Positions 20,957 to 34,231 of a stretch of DNA of 47,198 nt are shown here, piece after piece. The position numbers and the translations under genes were made by a program. Source of the DNA: Lindgomyces ingoldianus. Its lineage: Eukaryota; Ascomycota; Dothideomycetes; Pleosporales; Lindgomycetaceae. The notes beneath the pieces were generated by a model. That model made no database searches, was not told the origin of the DNA, and saw nothing but the letters and a program-made list of their open reading frames with translations. How positions within the stretch are numbered: position 1 is the first letter of the stretch; each line of letters opens with the position of its first letter. The stretch lies in the NCBI RefSeq assembly GCF_010093535.1, contig NW_022985232.1:1-47198 (forward strand). Direction: 5' to 3'.

Positions 20957-23900
20957 GTACTCCCCCTCTTATTAGGAAGGAAATCCTTTACATTAGTAGT
21001 TCTAGCATTAAGTTGTCTTTATTAGGGTACAAGTTTAGTTTAGATAAGTATTAGGCGTAAAATTAGGTTACTGTAGAGTTTTTTTATAGAGCTTCTGCAA
21101 GTTCCTACAATAGTTTGTTGTATCTAGTTTATTTTATAAAGTATTTATAGATATGTTTCTTTTTATTAAACTAAATCTATTTAACATCTTTTACAATGTA
21201 TTCTAGTTTATTATTTATAATAATAGGTTTAGGTAGCAGGTTTAGCTATCTAGGTAAATAGTTAGATTTAGGGGCTGCTTAGCGCAGCAATAATACATGG
21301 AACATAGGGTGTATCTTTATGCTGTTAGGTAGGATTAATTAGTAAGTGTGCAATAAGACTATATAGGCTACTATAAAAGGGCTAAGGTTCTTCTAATTAA
21401 GTTTTTTTAATTATTAGTTTATTTAGATATTTCTAGTGTCTAGCTAGACCTTCTTGCCAGCTGCATACGCAGGGGCGGGGGTTTAAAATTAGTTTATATA
21501 CTTTTATTAAAAAGCTTAAGCCTATGTAAGCTTTTTATAAATATATTTAGATATATTTTAAATTTTATTAATAAGTCTATTTATATTTATTACTTATATA
21601 GATTAATAAGTTAGTTAAAGGGTATTTATAAGTAGTTTAAATCTTATTTAGGGGTAGTATCTGTAGTTTACTAAGAATAGAGATACTTATGTTAATTTAG
21701 ATGTTATGTTATTAGCTTTAAACTATGCTATAGCTAACTATTTTACCTAGTTATCTTACTAGTAGTTTATGTACACTTGTAGGACTTATTTTATTATAGC
21801 ATTTATGTTCTTAGTCTAGCTGTTAGTCTCTAGGTAAAAAGCTGTAGATAGATAGAGGACAATTTAGAGCTGTTTATAGAGTTTGTCCTAGAAGGCTAAG
21901 ACAAACTGCGTACCTCTGTCTAATATAATTATGTTAGGCAGGCTATAGTAAACCTATACATATTAGTAGAATAACTAGGCTATATTAGGGGTAGTTATAG
22001 AGGAACATAGTATTAGGTGTTAATACTTAGTTAAGTAATTAACAACTACTATAATATTTATGTACCCTTTAGATAGGGGTAGGTCTTTCTTAAGAGGCCT
22101 TTACTTTACAGTAAGTATAGCAACATAATACATATTAGCGTACAGTATAGAACATGCGGGGCTAGTAGTACTCTCTCTGTAGTAGGTTAAAAGTCTTTTC
22201 TCTGCCTAGGTGTTCTCTAATAGGCAAGTTATGTATAATTTAGAGTAGTTTAATTCTTAGTTTATTAGAATTAAGAATTATAAGTTAGTTATAGTAATAT
22301 AGCTTACTATTTTAGTTTTTGTAGTTAGCTAGTGTTACCTTCTTTAACTAACTAGCGCTGTTTTAGAGCAGGTCTAAAGTTTCTTAGATAAATTTATTAT
22401 TTAAATACTTATTAGTAATAATCTAATTAATTATCTAATCTGTTTTATTTAGGTTAAAGTCTAAAAATAGCTTAGGTTAGAGTAAAGTTTAGTGTTAAGC
22501 TTTTTACACTTCTTTTTAAGCAGGGACATCTTAGGATTGCCTTATAAAAGCATCTAGTTTTCTTCTGTCTTAACTAGAATAATAAGTAATCTTAAAATTA
22601 AAACAGAATAAGTATTTAAACTAACAGGCTTATTAGTAGCTAAGTTGTTTTATAGTTGCAAAGTACTATAAGTTCTTGTAGTTAGATAGAACCTATATTA
22701 GATGCGCTGCACCTTCTAGTTTAGGTTGCTATTATTTAAAGCAGCGTACTATAGTAAGTAATTTCTTATTATAGATCTTATAATTACCTTCTATAGAACT
22801 TATTCTTTTTAAGAAGTATGTAATAGGCCTAATAGTCCTATCTAGCTTAGTCTAGAAAAGAACTTCTGCTACTACATAGTCTAAGGCATTAGCTTTTACA
22901 AGTATTAGTAGTTTAAAGTTAAAGTAGTAGAGTATTAAAGCTTTAGTAAAGGCTTTTTTTAGCTAGTTAAAGGACTATTAGTAATTTAAGTTAAAGTTAA
23001 ATTAAACCCCTTTTTTAGTAAGTATAATTATAGGGCTTACTAGCTGTAAAAAGTTGTTAATAAATTATTAGTAAAAGTTAGTAAATTTTATAAAAGCTTA
23101 AACATTCTTTACATCTTTTAAGTATTGCTAATCTAGCATAGTCTAAACTTTAATAGGGTCTATTTAGATGCTATCTGTAAAGATTACATATCCTAAATAT
23201 ATAACCTTTAATTAGTAGAACTTACATTTGTTTACATTAAGTTATAGACCTACTTCTTTTATAGCCTTTAGCACTAGGCGTACATGCTGTTTATACTCTA
23301 AAAGGCTATTACTATAGATTAGAATATTGTTAATATACATAGTGCAGAACATGTCTAGGTAGAGTTAGAGCAAGTTATTTATAAAATGTTAAAAAGTACT
23401 AAGCGTGTTAGCTAAGCTAAAGAGCATTACTAGGTACTTAAATAGTCTATATTAAGTCTAAAACACTATTAGCTACTTATTACCCTTTGCTATCTTTAGC
23501 TTATTAAAAGTAGTAATAATATCTAACTTTATAAAATACTTTACTTTACTTAGTTAGCTTAGGGTTTCCTGTAAAAAAGAAATTAAGTATTAGTTTTTAA
23601 TAGTAACAGCATTTAGTCCTTAGTAGTTAACGCAGAATTAGAGCCTACCCCTAGGTTTCTTTATAAATAGTATAAGTAACACTACTAGTAAAAAGCTAGC
23701 TTAAATAAACCCTTTTTTTAAGTTCTTATTAAGGTATTTTTAAAGCACTTTTAATTTATTTAGCAACATTTTATATAGTAGCCTATAACTAGGTTATTTG
23801 CTAGGCTTAAAGGTTATCTAGTAATTATATAGATGTTGTATTAAAAGCTTATTAGACTTATCTTAAAAAAAAACATGTAATAAGTTGTAGTAGTCTTAAA

Positions 23901-24427
23901 AGACTATTATTCTTAAGTTAGTGTGTTTTTAAAAAGCTAAAGCTTAGTCTATATTAGAAATTATAACTGCGTAGATTTTATAATCTAGTTATTAAGCTAG
24001 GGTTACAAACAAAGCAGGTCCTATGTAGCAGATGTCTATCTACTGTTTAAGTCCTAGTTTGTGTCTAAATTAAGTAAGTAGAAGTTTTTTAAAAGCTTCT
24101 TTTTTTTTAAGTTTAAGCAGTTATTAAATTATTTTACATAGCTTATTTTAGTAAAAGGCCTAGCTTATTAGCCTTACTTAGGTAGTTCTTTTCTAAGTTA
24201 TTAGAGAGTAGGTTTAAAAACCTTTTATATTAAGTGCTATTTAGGTGTTATTTAGGTGTAAGCGTAAGCATATGTTTTAGCATTAAAAAGAGTTAAAGTT
24301 TAAAACTTACTTTTAGTAATTAAAGGCAACCTTATGCTAATACAGCTATAGTTGTCCTAGAATTAGGTTATAATATCCTATGTTTGTTACATAAAGCTTA
24401 ATCTGCTTCTTGTAGTGTTAGTAGGTA
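20957..24427 (-). pseudogene. Gypsy-B outer pol pseudogene (3' two-thirds)
   Basis: The complement of the inner pol region, so it contains reverse transcriptase, RNase H, integrase and chromodomain relics in minus order (chromodomain next to the 3' LTR). Stops in every frame. Y-I-N-N at 23326-23337 replaces the catalytic Asp pair. It ends at the ATTAT target of the inner copy. Confidence 0.88.
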
Positions 24428-24432
24428 ATTAT

Positions 24433-24750
24433 TGTCACAGTATCCTCCCTAGATCCTAGACATAACTGTATTAGACGCGTACTAGAGTATTATTAGTGCA
24501 CGTCTAACATAAACACAACATAACACAGACATAAACTTAAGCATAAACTGCCTTAACACTAACTAAACCTAGAATAGGCTTAATTTATACTTAAAGCGCT
24601 TAGACTTTTAAGCTAAGTATTTAATTACTAATTTCCTCTTAAACTTTCCTGTTCCTTACATAACGTCTTGTACCTACTATAATACCTTACATAGTAATTA
24701 AACTAGACCTCTGTAAAGCTCTATAACCTTACTTGTGCATAATTATAACA
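24433..24750 (+). repeat. 5' LTR of Gypsy-B inner
   Basis: 318 bp, from TGTCACAGTATCC to AATTATAACA. It retains a GACGCGTACTAGAG segment with CpG sites that also survive in the other three LTRs. Confidence 0.95.
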
Positions 24751-27700
24751 TTATGTTATGTTAAAACTTTAGCTAAGAATAGCCTCTAAATTTAATTTAA
24801 TAAGCTTAGTACTTGCACAACTCTAAGCTATTAAAGTAAGCTAAAAAGCTTTTTAAAAAGCGCTTACTCTATAAAAAAGCTACTATGTTATAAGCTTTAA
24901 AGCTTTTTAAAAAGACTTTAAAGAATAGCTTTATATTATTAAGCAGTCTATTTCTGCCTTAACTCTTGTTATAGTAGTAGGAACTAAGAACTTACTAGCT
25001 TTAAAGCTTACCTAGAAGTCTAGAGATAGCTTAACTTCTTTTTACCTAACACTGCTTATAACTTGTAACTTTTTTAACTTAGTAATAAAATCTAACTAAC
25101 TCCCTAATCCCCTACTATTTAATAGAAAACAGAAAGACCTACTTTTCTTTCTACATAAGCTCTAATATAAACTTAAAGAAAATGTAGACTAATTCCCCTC
25201 TAAACACTTTTAGTTATTATATGCTTACTTCTAACTTAACTATAATATAATAGCCTTAATTAACTTACTAATAAATAAAAATATTATTAACTTAGATTAA
25301 TTTATAGCATTCTTATAAGTAATTTATAAAGACCTAAATAAAAAGTTAACAGCCTTAAGTTGCCTAAACACTTTATAATAAAAAAAAAAAAGCTTTACTT
25401 TACACTTTACTAAGTTCTACTAACTTACATCTAATATAGGCTTAAATAAGATAGGTCTAATTATAGCTTTATATAACTCCCTCTTAACTAAACTGTAACA
25501 CGCTATAGTAGAAGAACCCCTTCTAAACAACCTTAACATGTATATAAACCTAATTGCTACCTATAATAATAACATAAGGTTCCTCCCTATATAAGCCCTA
25601 ATACGCCTCTAAACTAGCGCAGTTATAAATAAGAACTTTAATATAATAAAAATTAATTTAAATTATGCTCTAGTTAGTTTTAAAGAGTGTAAAAATTATA
25701 AGAAAAAAAGTTAATATTTTAAGTGCAGTAAGCATAGTTATATTTTCTAAAACTGCTTTATTTCTTTTTTTTAAGTCTGCGTAAGCAGCGCTACTAGTAC
25801 TTATTAAAGATCCTTACTGTCTTAATTTTGTTTCTATAAAGGCTTTAACTTGTATTTAAGCCCTAATCTTTTTTGCTACTTTTAACGTAGCTGCAGCTAT
25901 AGCAGTAGGAGCCTACAAAAAGGCTTGTCTTAGGGCTAAGTTGCCCTTTAGGACTAATTTAACACTAGATCTTTGCTAACTTATAGGCTAAGTCCCCTAC
26001 TAATAACTAAAAGTACTAAGTTAATATTCTTATATATTTATAATAAAAAACTATATTAGCTTTAATATAAGCTTTTATTAACTTAAAAGTAAACAGCATA
26101 GGTTACATTAATAAAAAACTAGCGCGTAAACTAAATCTTTAATTAACACTGCTTACTTAAATAATTTACCTAACTAGATTTAATAGAAAATAACTTAAAG
26201 AAAGTTCTATCTCTTATACTATAACTATTATAATTACCTACTAACACTATAAGGAGCAGATTAAGCTCTATGTAATAAACATAGGATATTATAACCTAAT
26301 TCTAGGACAACTATAGCTATATTAGCACAAGGTTACCTTTAATTACTAAGAGTAAGTTCTAAACTTTAACTCTTTTTAATGCTAAGATATATGCTTACGC
26401 TTACACCTAAATAACACCTAAATAGCACTTAATATAGAAGGTCTTTAGACCTACTTTTTAATAACTTAGAGAAGAACTACCTAAGTAAGGCTAACAAGCT
26501 AGGCCTCTTACTAAGATAAGCTATGTAAAATAATTTAATAACTACTTAAACTTAAAGAAAAGAAAGCCTTTAAGAAACTTCTACTTACTTAATTTAAACA
26601 CAAACTAGAACTTAAACAGCAGATAGACATCTGCTACATAGAACCTGCCCTATTTATAACCTTAGCTTAATAACTAGATTATAAAATCTACACAGTTATA
26701 ATTTCTAATATAGACTTAGCTTTAGCTCTTTAAAAACACACTAACTTAAAAATAATAGTCCCTTAAAACTACTATAACTTATTATATGTCTTTTTCTAAG
26801 ATAAGTCTAATAAGCTTTTAATATAATGTTTATATAATTACTAAATAACTTTTAAGCTTAGTAAACAACTTAGTTATAGGCTACTATATAAGATGTTACT
26901 AAATAAATTAAAAGTGCTTTAAAAATACTTTAACAAGAACCTAAAGAAAGAGTTTATTTAAGCTAGCTTCTTACTAGTAGTGTTACTTATACTATTTATA
27001 AAGAAACTTAGGGGTAGGCTTTAATTTTATGTTAACTACTAAAGACTAAACACTGTTACTATTAAAAACTAATACTTAATTTCCCTTTTATAAAAAACTT
27101 TAAGCTAACTAAGCAAAGCAAAGTATTTTATAAAGTTAAATATTATTACTGCCTTTAATAAGCTAAAGATAGTAAAGGGTAATAAGTAGCTAATAGTGTT
27201 TTAAACTTAATATAGACTATTTAAGTACTTAGTAATGCCCTTTAGCTTAGCTAACATGCTTAGTACTTTTTAACATTTTATAAACAACTTACTCTAACCC
27301 TACCTAGACGTGTTCTACACTATGTATATTAACAATATTCTAATCTATAGTAATAGCCTTTTAGAGCATAAACAGCATATACGCCTAGTGCTAAAGGCTA
27401 TAGAAGAAGCAGGTCTATAACTTAACATAGATAAATGCAAGTTCTACTAATTAAAGGTTACATATTTAGGATATGTAATCTCTACAGATAGCATCTAAAT
27501 AGACCTTATTAAGGTTTAGACTGTGCTAGATTAGTAATACCTAAAGGACATAAAAGACATTTAAGCCTTTATAAGATTTGCTAACTTTTACTAATAATTT
27601 ATTAACAACTTTTTATAGCTAGTAAGCCCTATAATTGCATTTATTAAAAAAAAGGTTTAATTTAACTTTAACCTAAATTACTAATAGTTCTTTAACTAGC

Positions 27701-29760
27701 TAAAGAAAGCCTTTACTAAAGCTTTAATACTTTACTACTTTAACTTTAAACTACTAATACTTGTAGAAGCTAATGCCTTAGACTATGTAGTAGTAAGAGT
27801 TCTCTTCTAGACTAAGCTAGACAGGACTATTAGGCCTATTGTATACTTCTTAAAAAGAATAAGTTCTGCAGAAGGCAATTATAAGATCTACAATAAGAAA
27901 TTGCTTACTATAGTACGCTGCTTTAAATAATAGCAACCTAAACTAGAAGGTGCAGCGCATCTAATATAGGTCCTATCTAACTATAAGAACTTATAGTACT
28001 TTATAACTATAAAATAACTTAGCTACTAATAAGCCTATTAGTCTAAATACTTGTTTTATTTTAATTTTAAGATTACTTATTATTTTAGTTAAAATAGAGG
28101 GAAACTAGATGCCTTTATAAAGTAATTCTAAGACATCTCTACTTAAAAAGAAGTGTAAAAGGCTTAACACTAAACTTTACTCTAACTTAAGCTATTTTTA
28201 GACTTTAACTTAAATAAAATAAATTAGATAATTAATTAAATTATTACTAATAAGTATCTAAATAATAAATTTATCTAAGAAACCTTAGACCTGCTCTAAA
28301 ACAGCGCTAGTTAGTTAAAAAAGGTAACACTAGCTAACTATAAAAACTAAAATAGTAAGCTGTATTACTATAACTAACTTATAATCTCTAATTTTAATAA
28401 ACTAAGAATTAAACTACTTTAAATTATATATAACTTGCCTGTTAGAGAACACCTAGGCAGAGGAAAGACTCTTAACCTACTACAGAGAGAGTACTACTAG
28501 CCCTGCATGTTCTATACTGTACGCTAATATGTATTATGTTGCTATACTTGCTGTAAAGTAAAGGCCTTTTAAAAAAGGTATAATAGCCTACTTAAACTAC
28601 TCCTAATTCTTAAACAAGCTTAAAAAGACATATTAATTAATTTTATTATAGACCTACCCCTATCTAAAGGGTATATAAATATTATAGTAGTTGTTAATTA
28701 CTTAACTAAGTATTAACACTTAATACTATATTCCTCTATAACTGCCCCTAATATGGCCTAGTTATTCTACTAATATGTATAGGTTTACTATAGCCTGCCT
28801 AACATAATTATATTAGACAGAGGTACATAGTTTGTCTTAGCTTTCTAGAACAAACTCTATAAACAGCTTTAAATTGTTCTTTATTTATTTACAGCTTTTC
28901 ACCTAGAGACTAACAGCTAGACTAAGAATATAAACACTGTAATAAAATAAGTCCTATAAGTGTACATAAACTACTAGTAAGACAACTAAGTAAAATAGTT
29001 AGCTATAGCATAGTTTAAAGCTAATAACATAACATTTAAATTAACATAAGTATCTCTATTTTTAGCAAACTATAGATACTACCTTTAAATAAGATTTAAA
29101 CTACTTATAAATACTTTTTAACTAACTTATTAATCTGTATAAGTAATAAACATAAATAAACTTATTAATAAAATCTAAAATATATCTAAATACATTTATA
29201 AAAAGCTTACATAGGCTTAAGCTTTTTAATAAGAGTACGTAAACTAATCTTAAACTTCTGCCCTTGCGTATGCAGCTAGCAAGAAGGTCTAGCTAGACAC
29301 TAGAAATATCTAAATAAACTAATAATTAAAGAAACTTAATTAGAAGAACTTTAGCCCCTTTACAGTAGCCTATATAGTCTTATTACACGCTTACTAATTA
29401 ATCCTACCTAACAGCATAAAGATACACCCTGTGTTCCACGTATTATTGCTGCGCTAAGCAGCCTCTAAATCTAACTATCTACCTAAATAGCTAAACCTGC
29501 TACTTAAACCTATTATTATAAATAACAAACTAGAATATGTTATAAAAGACATTAAATAGATCTAGTTTAATAAAAAGAAATGTATCTATAAATACTTTAT
29601 AAAATAAACTAGATATAATAAACTATTATAGGAACCTATAGAAGCTTTATAAAAGAACTCTATAGTAACCTAATTCTACGCCTAATACCTATCTAAACTA
29701 AACTTGTACCCTAATAAAGACAACTTAATGCTAGAACTACTAATGTAAAGGATTTCCTTT
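24751..29760 (+). pseudogene. Gypsy-B inner gag-pol pseudogene
   Basis: Gag ends with a CCHC zinc-knuckle relic at 25715-25756 in which RIP has changed Cys 1 and the His to Tyr while two Cys remain. Reverse transcriptase follows (YLVMPFSLANM at about 27218-27250) with YxDD altered to Y-I-N-N at 27325-27336. RNase H contains NYKIYNKKLLTIVRCF at about 27867-27915. Integrase has its HHCC zinc region at about 28440-28560 and a core with IIDLPLSKGY, ILDRGT and the TAFH..T segment (about 28640-28960). A chromodomain relic lies at about 29530-29655 (EYVIKDI..., W-to-stop, EPIEAL). In chromoviruses this domain steers integration to heterochromatin marks. Numerous stops; inactive. Confidence 0.93.
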
Positions 29761-29761
29761 C

Positions 29762-29780
29762 TAATAAGGGGGGGGGGTAC
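29762..29780 (+). other. Polypurine tract of Gypsy-B inner
   Basis: AATAAGGGGGGGGGGTAC lies directly before the 3' LTR. Such a G run is the expected plus-strand primer of Ty3/gypsy reverse transcription. The outer copy has a matching AGAGGGGGAGTAC. Confidence 0.85.
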
Positions 29781-30098
29781 TGTCACAGTATTCTCTCTAG
29801 ATCCTAGACATAACTGTATTAGACGCGTACTAGAGTATTATTAGTGCATGTCTAACATAAACACAACATAATATAGACATAAACTTAAGTATAAACTGCC
29901 TTAACACTAACTAAACCTAGAACAGGCTTAATTTATACTTAAAGCGCTTAGACTTTTAAGCTAAGTATTTAATTACTAATTTCTTTCTAAACCTTTCTGT
30001 TCCTTACACAATGTCTTATACCTACTATAATACCTCACGTAGTAATTAAACTAGACCTTTGTAAAGCTCTATAACCTTACTTGTGCATAATTGTGACA
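29781..30098 (+). repeat. 3' LTR of Gypsy-B inner
   Basis: 318 bp, TGTCACAGTATTC to AATTGTGACA, followed by the ATTAT duplication. Confidence 0.95.
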
Positions 30099-30103
30099 AT
30101 TAT

Positions 30104-31582
30104 AATAGTTATAGTATAAAAAATAAAACCTCTTTTAAGTTATTTTCTATTAAATCTAGTTAAGTAAATTATTTAGGTAAGTAGTGTTAATTAAAGATTT
30201 AGTTTGTATACTAGTTCTCTGTTAATGTAACCTATGCTGTTTACTCCTAAGTTAATAAAAGCTTATATTAGAGCTAATATAGTTTCTTATTATAAACATA
30301 TAAGAATATTAACTTAGTACTTTTAGTTATTAGTAGGGGACTTAGCCTATAGGTTAGCAAAGATTTAGTGTTAAATTAGTTCTAGAGGGCAACTTAGCCC
30401 TAGGATAAGCCTTTTTGCAGGCTCCTACTGCTATAGCTGCAGCTATGTTAAAAGTAGCAAGAGAAATTAAAGCTTAAATATAAGTTAAAGCCCTTATAAA
30501 AATAAGATTAAAATAGTAAAAATTTTTAATAAGTGCTAGCAGCGCTACTTGCGCAGACTTAAGAAAAAAAAATAAAGTAGTTTTAAAAGATATAACTATG
30601 CTTACTGCACTTAAAGCATTAACTTTTTTTTCTGTAATTTTTACACTTTTTAGAACTAACTAAAGCATAATTTAAATTAATTTTTATTACATTAAAGTTC
30701 TTATTTATAACTGCGCTAGTTTAGGGGCGTATTCAGGCTTATATAGGGAGGAACCTTATATTATTATTATAAGTAGTAATTAGGTTTGCATACGCGTTAA
30801 AGTTGTTTAAAAGGGGTTCTTCTACTATAGCGTGTTACAGTTTAGTTAAGAGGGAGTTATATAAAGCTATAATTAGACCTATTTTATTTAGGCCTATATT
30901 AAATGTAAGTTAGTAGAACTTAGTAAAGTGTAAAGTAAAGCTTTTTTTTTTTTATTATAAAGTGTTTAGGCAACTTAAGGCTGTTAACTCTTTATTTAGG
31001 TCTTTATAAGTTACTTATAAAAACACTATAAATTAATCTAAGTTAATAATATCCTTATTTATTAGTAAGTTAATTAAGGCTGTTATATTATAGTTAAGTT
31101 AAAAGTAAGCATATAGTAACTAAGAGTGTTTAAAAAGAAATTAGTCTACATTTTCTTTAAGTTTATATTAGAGCTTATGTAAAAAGAAAAGTAAGTCTTT
31201 TTATTTTCTATTAAATAGTAGAGGATTAGAGAGTTAGTTAGATTTTATTACTAAGTTAGAGAGGTTATAGGTTATAAGTAGCATTAGGCAGAAAAGAGTT
31301 AAGCTATCTCTAGACTTCTAAGTAAGCTTTAAGGCTAGTAAGTTCTTAGTTTTTACTACTATAACAGAAGTTAAGGTAGAAATAGACTACTTAATAACAT
31401 AAAGCTGTTTTTTAAAGTCCTTTTAAAAAGCTTTAAAGCTTATAACATAGTAGCTTTCTTATAAAGTAAGCGCTTTTTAAAAAGCTTTTTAGCTTACTCT
31501 AATAGCTTAAAGTTATATAAGTACTAAGCTTATTAAATTAAATTTAGAGGCTATTCTTAGCTAAAGTTTTAATATAATATAA
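30104..31582 (-). pseudogene. Gypsy-B outer gag pseudogene (5' third)
   Basis: The complement of inner 24751 to about 26230, including the gag zinc-knuckle region at about 30585-30630 in reverse. It continues the outer element from its 5' LTR to the insertion point of the inner copy. Confidence 0.88.
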
Positions 31583-31900
31583 TGTTATAATTATGCACAA
31601 GTAAGGTTATAGAGCTTTATAAAGGTCTAGTTTAATTACTACATAAGGTATTATAGTAGGTATAAAATGTTGTGTAAGAAATAGAAAGGTTTAAAAGAAA
31701 ATTAGTAATTAAATACTTAGCTTAGAAGTCTAAGCGCTTTAGGTATAAATTAAGCCTGTTTTAAGTTTAGTTAGTGTTAAGGCAGTTTGTGCTTAAGTTT
31801 ATGTCTGTGTTGTGTTGTGTTTGTGTCAGACATGCACTAATAATACTCTAGTACGCGTCTAATACAGTTATGTCTAGGATCTGGGGAGGATACTGTGACA
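31583..31900 (-). repeat. 5' LTR of Gypsy-B outer
   Basis: 318 bp. The plus strand starts TGTTATAATTATGCAC and ends GATACTGTGACA, followed by TSD TACTA. Confidence 0.95.
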
Positions 31901-31905
31901 TACTA

Positions 31906-33127
31906 TTATATATAAAAAAGCTTTTACTTATAAGCGTTTATAGTGTCTTTACTTTATTTTAAGCTTACTTTTAATATAGCTGTAAGCTTATATAGTTTTA
32001 GTTTACTTTAAAAATATAGTTAATTAGCATATAAAGCTTATTTAAAAGTAAACAGCTATAAAAGTGTTATAGTTAGCTACTTTTATAGCATTTATAGCTA
32101 GTTGTATTTATATAAATTACTAAGCTAGGTTGTCTACTATAGCCTTAACAGTGCTAAAGTTAACCTAATATGCTATAAAAAAAGTATATATATAAGCTAC
32201 TTTATTTTTTTTTTATAAGTTTTTAGCCTTTTTTACTATTTTAATAACATATTTACTACTATATTAGTAGTTCTTAGTTAGTAAGTAAGCTTTAAGTTAT
32301 AGTTAGCTACTATTATAGCCTACTGCATTTACTATAAAGTAAGCTTATACTTGACTAAAAAGTACTTTAATACTTAATAGTCTAGTAAAGCGCTAAATAT
32401 CTTAATTATTTCTAGGCTTATAAGCTAAGCTTACTACTTCTATAAGCTTTATACTATAGTAAGTATTTTTTATTATAAATATTATTGTTTATTTAAAGCG
32501 CGATTATAGTTTTTAAATAAAAAGCTACTAGTTACTAGTGTCTATTGTCCTGCAGCTAGGAGAGCACACCTGCTACAACACTGTTGCTAGTGTCTGTCTC
32601 TATGCGTGTCTAGCAGTAGGATAAGTAGTGTGTAAGAATAGTGTTTAATAGTATTAAGTTTTTAGCTTAATTAAAAGCTCCTAGCTTATATTTTTTAAAG
32701 TAGTACTAAGAACTATACTTAATTAGCTTTATAAGTAGTTATATAATATATTTATAAGTTTGAAAAAATGCTTAGTAAAAGTTACAGAACTTTAAGAAAA
32801 ATTATAGGCTTTTAATTAATATTAGTATAGGCTATTTATATATAGCTACTACCTTCTTTAGGTTTCTATGCATGCTATTAGTGCTAATAACTAGACTTAA
32901 AAACTTTATTTTTATAATAATAAACTTACTTTTTTTAATATTTACTTAAAAGCTAGCATCTAGTAGTTAATAAAGCACTTATGTTATATTTTTTTATGTT
33001 AAAATTAGTTTTTTAAGTAGGTAAGAATATTATTAAAGTATACTACATAAGTGTTGTCTAGTAAGCTAGAGAGCACCTTATTAATATAGCGCTAGAACAT
33101 AGCTAGTCTATTATATAAGCTAAATAG
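31906..33127 (-). pseudogene. Gypsy-A reverse transcriptase C-terminal part and RNase H region
   Basis: From its right end the minus strand reads LLFSLYNRLAMF, then RYINKVL and VVYFNNIL. This is the Ty3/gypsy reverse transcriptase segment around the catalytic YxDD motif, here Y-F-N-N at 33029-33040. The frame joins the piece at 34232-34716 once foldback copy 3 is removed. The remainder toward 31906 is too mutated to assign beyond its expected RNase H position. A G/C-richer patch at about 32535-32640 is unexplained. Confidence 0.75.
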
Positions 33128-33129
33128 TA

Positions 33130-34229
33130 ACGTACTTCATGGGCGAGTTGCTTACACACCCGAGTCGCTCACTTTTGCCAAGACCCCACTAAACCACCCT
33201 TCCTACACTAATGCATTCCCCACAACACTACTTAGACGCGCTAAAAGAATGTTAGATACAGCTTACGCTCTAAGCTTTTAAATAAGACATAAAACTCTTA
33301 AAGAAATGTGCTATAGCTATGTGCAAAGTCCTATAAAAGATAATAAATAACTACAGCGCTAGACAACCTTTATAAGCTAATTCTACAGCTAAATTACAGA
33401 GGCTAGGCAATAAAAAGAAGTAGGTAATTGTTAACACTATACTTAAGCTATATGCGCGAGGAATTTCCCCTTAGATAGCATTTATAGCTAATATAGCTAA
33501 TTCTTTGCGCGCTAAGCGTAATCTAGGCCATGTTTGCATAAACTAGCCTAGTACGTTTGTAAAGCGTTATTTAGAGCTTAAAGTAATGTTTAAGCGTAAG
33601 TATAACTATAAGAGAGCCCTCTATAAGAGTCCTAGGGTAATTTAGGGCAGGTTTAGCCTTGTAGAGAATATTAAAGCTAAGTATAGCATCTAGGATAATA
33701 ACACGTACAACTTTAGCAAGACAGGGTTTATAATTAGCTAGATATCTTTTAACTATACTTGCGCTTAAAACTTTACTTTAAGCTTTAAATAACGCTTTAC
33801 AAACATACTAGGCCAGTTTATGCAAACATAGCCTAGATTACGCTTAGCGCGCAAAGAATTAGCTATATTAGCCACAAATGCTATCTAAGGGGAAATTCCT
33901 CGCGCATATAGCTTAAGTATAGTCTTAACAATTACCTACTTCTTTTTATTACCTAGCCTTTATAATTTAGCTATAGAATTAGCTTGTAAAGGTTGTCTAG
34001 TGCTGTAGTTATTTATTATCTTTTATAAAACCTTACACATAGCTATAGCATATTTTTTTAAGAGTTTTATGTCTTATTTAAAAGCTTAGAGTGTAAGCTG
34101 TATCTAACATTCTTTTAGCGCGTCTAAGTAGTGTTGTGGGGAATGCATTAGTGTAGGAAGGGTGGTTTAGTAGGGTCTTAGCAAAAGTGAGCGACTCAGG
34201 TGTGTGAGCAACTCGCCCATGAAGTACGT
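33130..34229. mobile_element. 1.1-kb pogo/Fot1-derived foldback element, copy 3 (uninterrupted)
   Basis: 1,100 bp flanked by TA on both sides. Termini ACGTACTTCATGGGCGAGTT and its complement match the full-length copy at 43059-44924. Arms of about 478 bp (33130-33607 and 33753-34229) are inverted copies of each other around a centre of about 145 bp. The left arm plus centre equals the 5' part of the full-length element, from the terminus through the DNA-binding region to just past the first catalytic acidic motif. The right arm is the same 5' end repeated in reverse. The true 3' end of the parent is absent. It inserted in Gypsy-A reverse transcriptase. Confidence 0.93.
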
Positions 34230-34231
34230 TA

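Larger units (their letters stand above)
24433..30098 (+). mobile_element. Gypsy-B inner copy: Ty3/gypsy chromovirus inserted in its own family member
   Basis: 5,666 bp with 318-bp LTRs (24433-24750, 29781-30098) and perfect TSD ATTAT (24428-24432 and 30099-30103). The insertion point in the outer copy corresponds to about 26230-26235 of this copy, roughly 1.8 kb in from the 5' end. The order gag, reverse transcriptase, RNase H, integrase, chromodomain identifies a chromovirus. RIP-inactivated. Confidence 0.97.
20639..31900 (-). mobile_element. Gypsy-B outer copy: Ty3/gypsy chromovirus on the minus strand, split by a sister copy
   Basis: LTRs of 318 bp at 20639-20956 (3') and 31583-31900 (5'), with perfect TSD TACTA at 20634-20638 and 31901-31905. 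Without the inner insertion and its TSD the element is 5,591 bp. The pol relic reads in reverse of the inner copy. The catalytic YxDD motif is changed to Y-I-N-N at 23326-23337. A polypurine tract (AGAGGGGGAGTAC on the minus strand) abuts the 3' LTR. It inserted into Gypsy-A. Confidence 0.95.

Noticed and set aside
24433..30098. Assembly duplication instead of true self-nesting of Gypsy-B
   Set aside because: Inner and outer copies have different TSDs (ATTAT and TACTA) and independent RIP differences, as expected for two real insertions.
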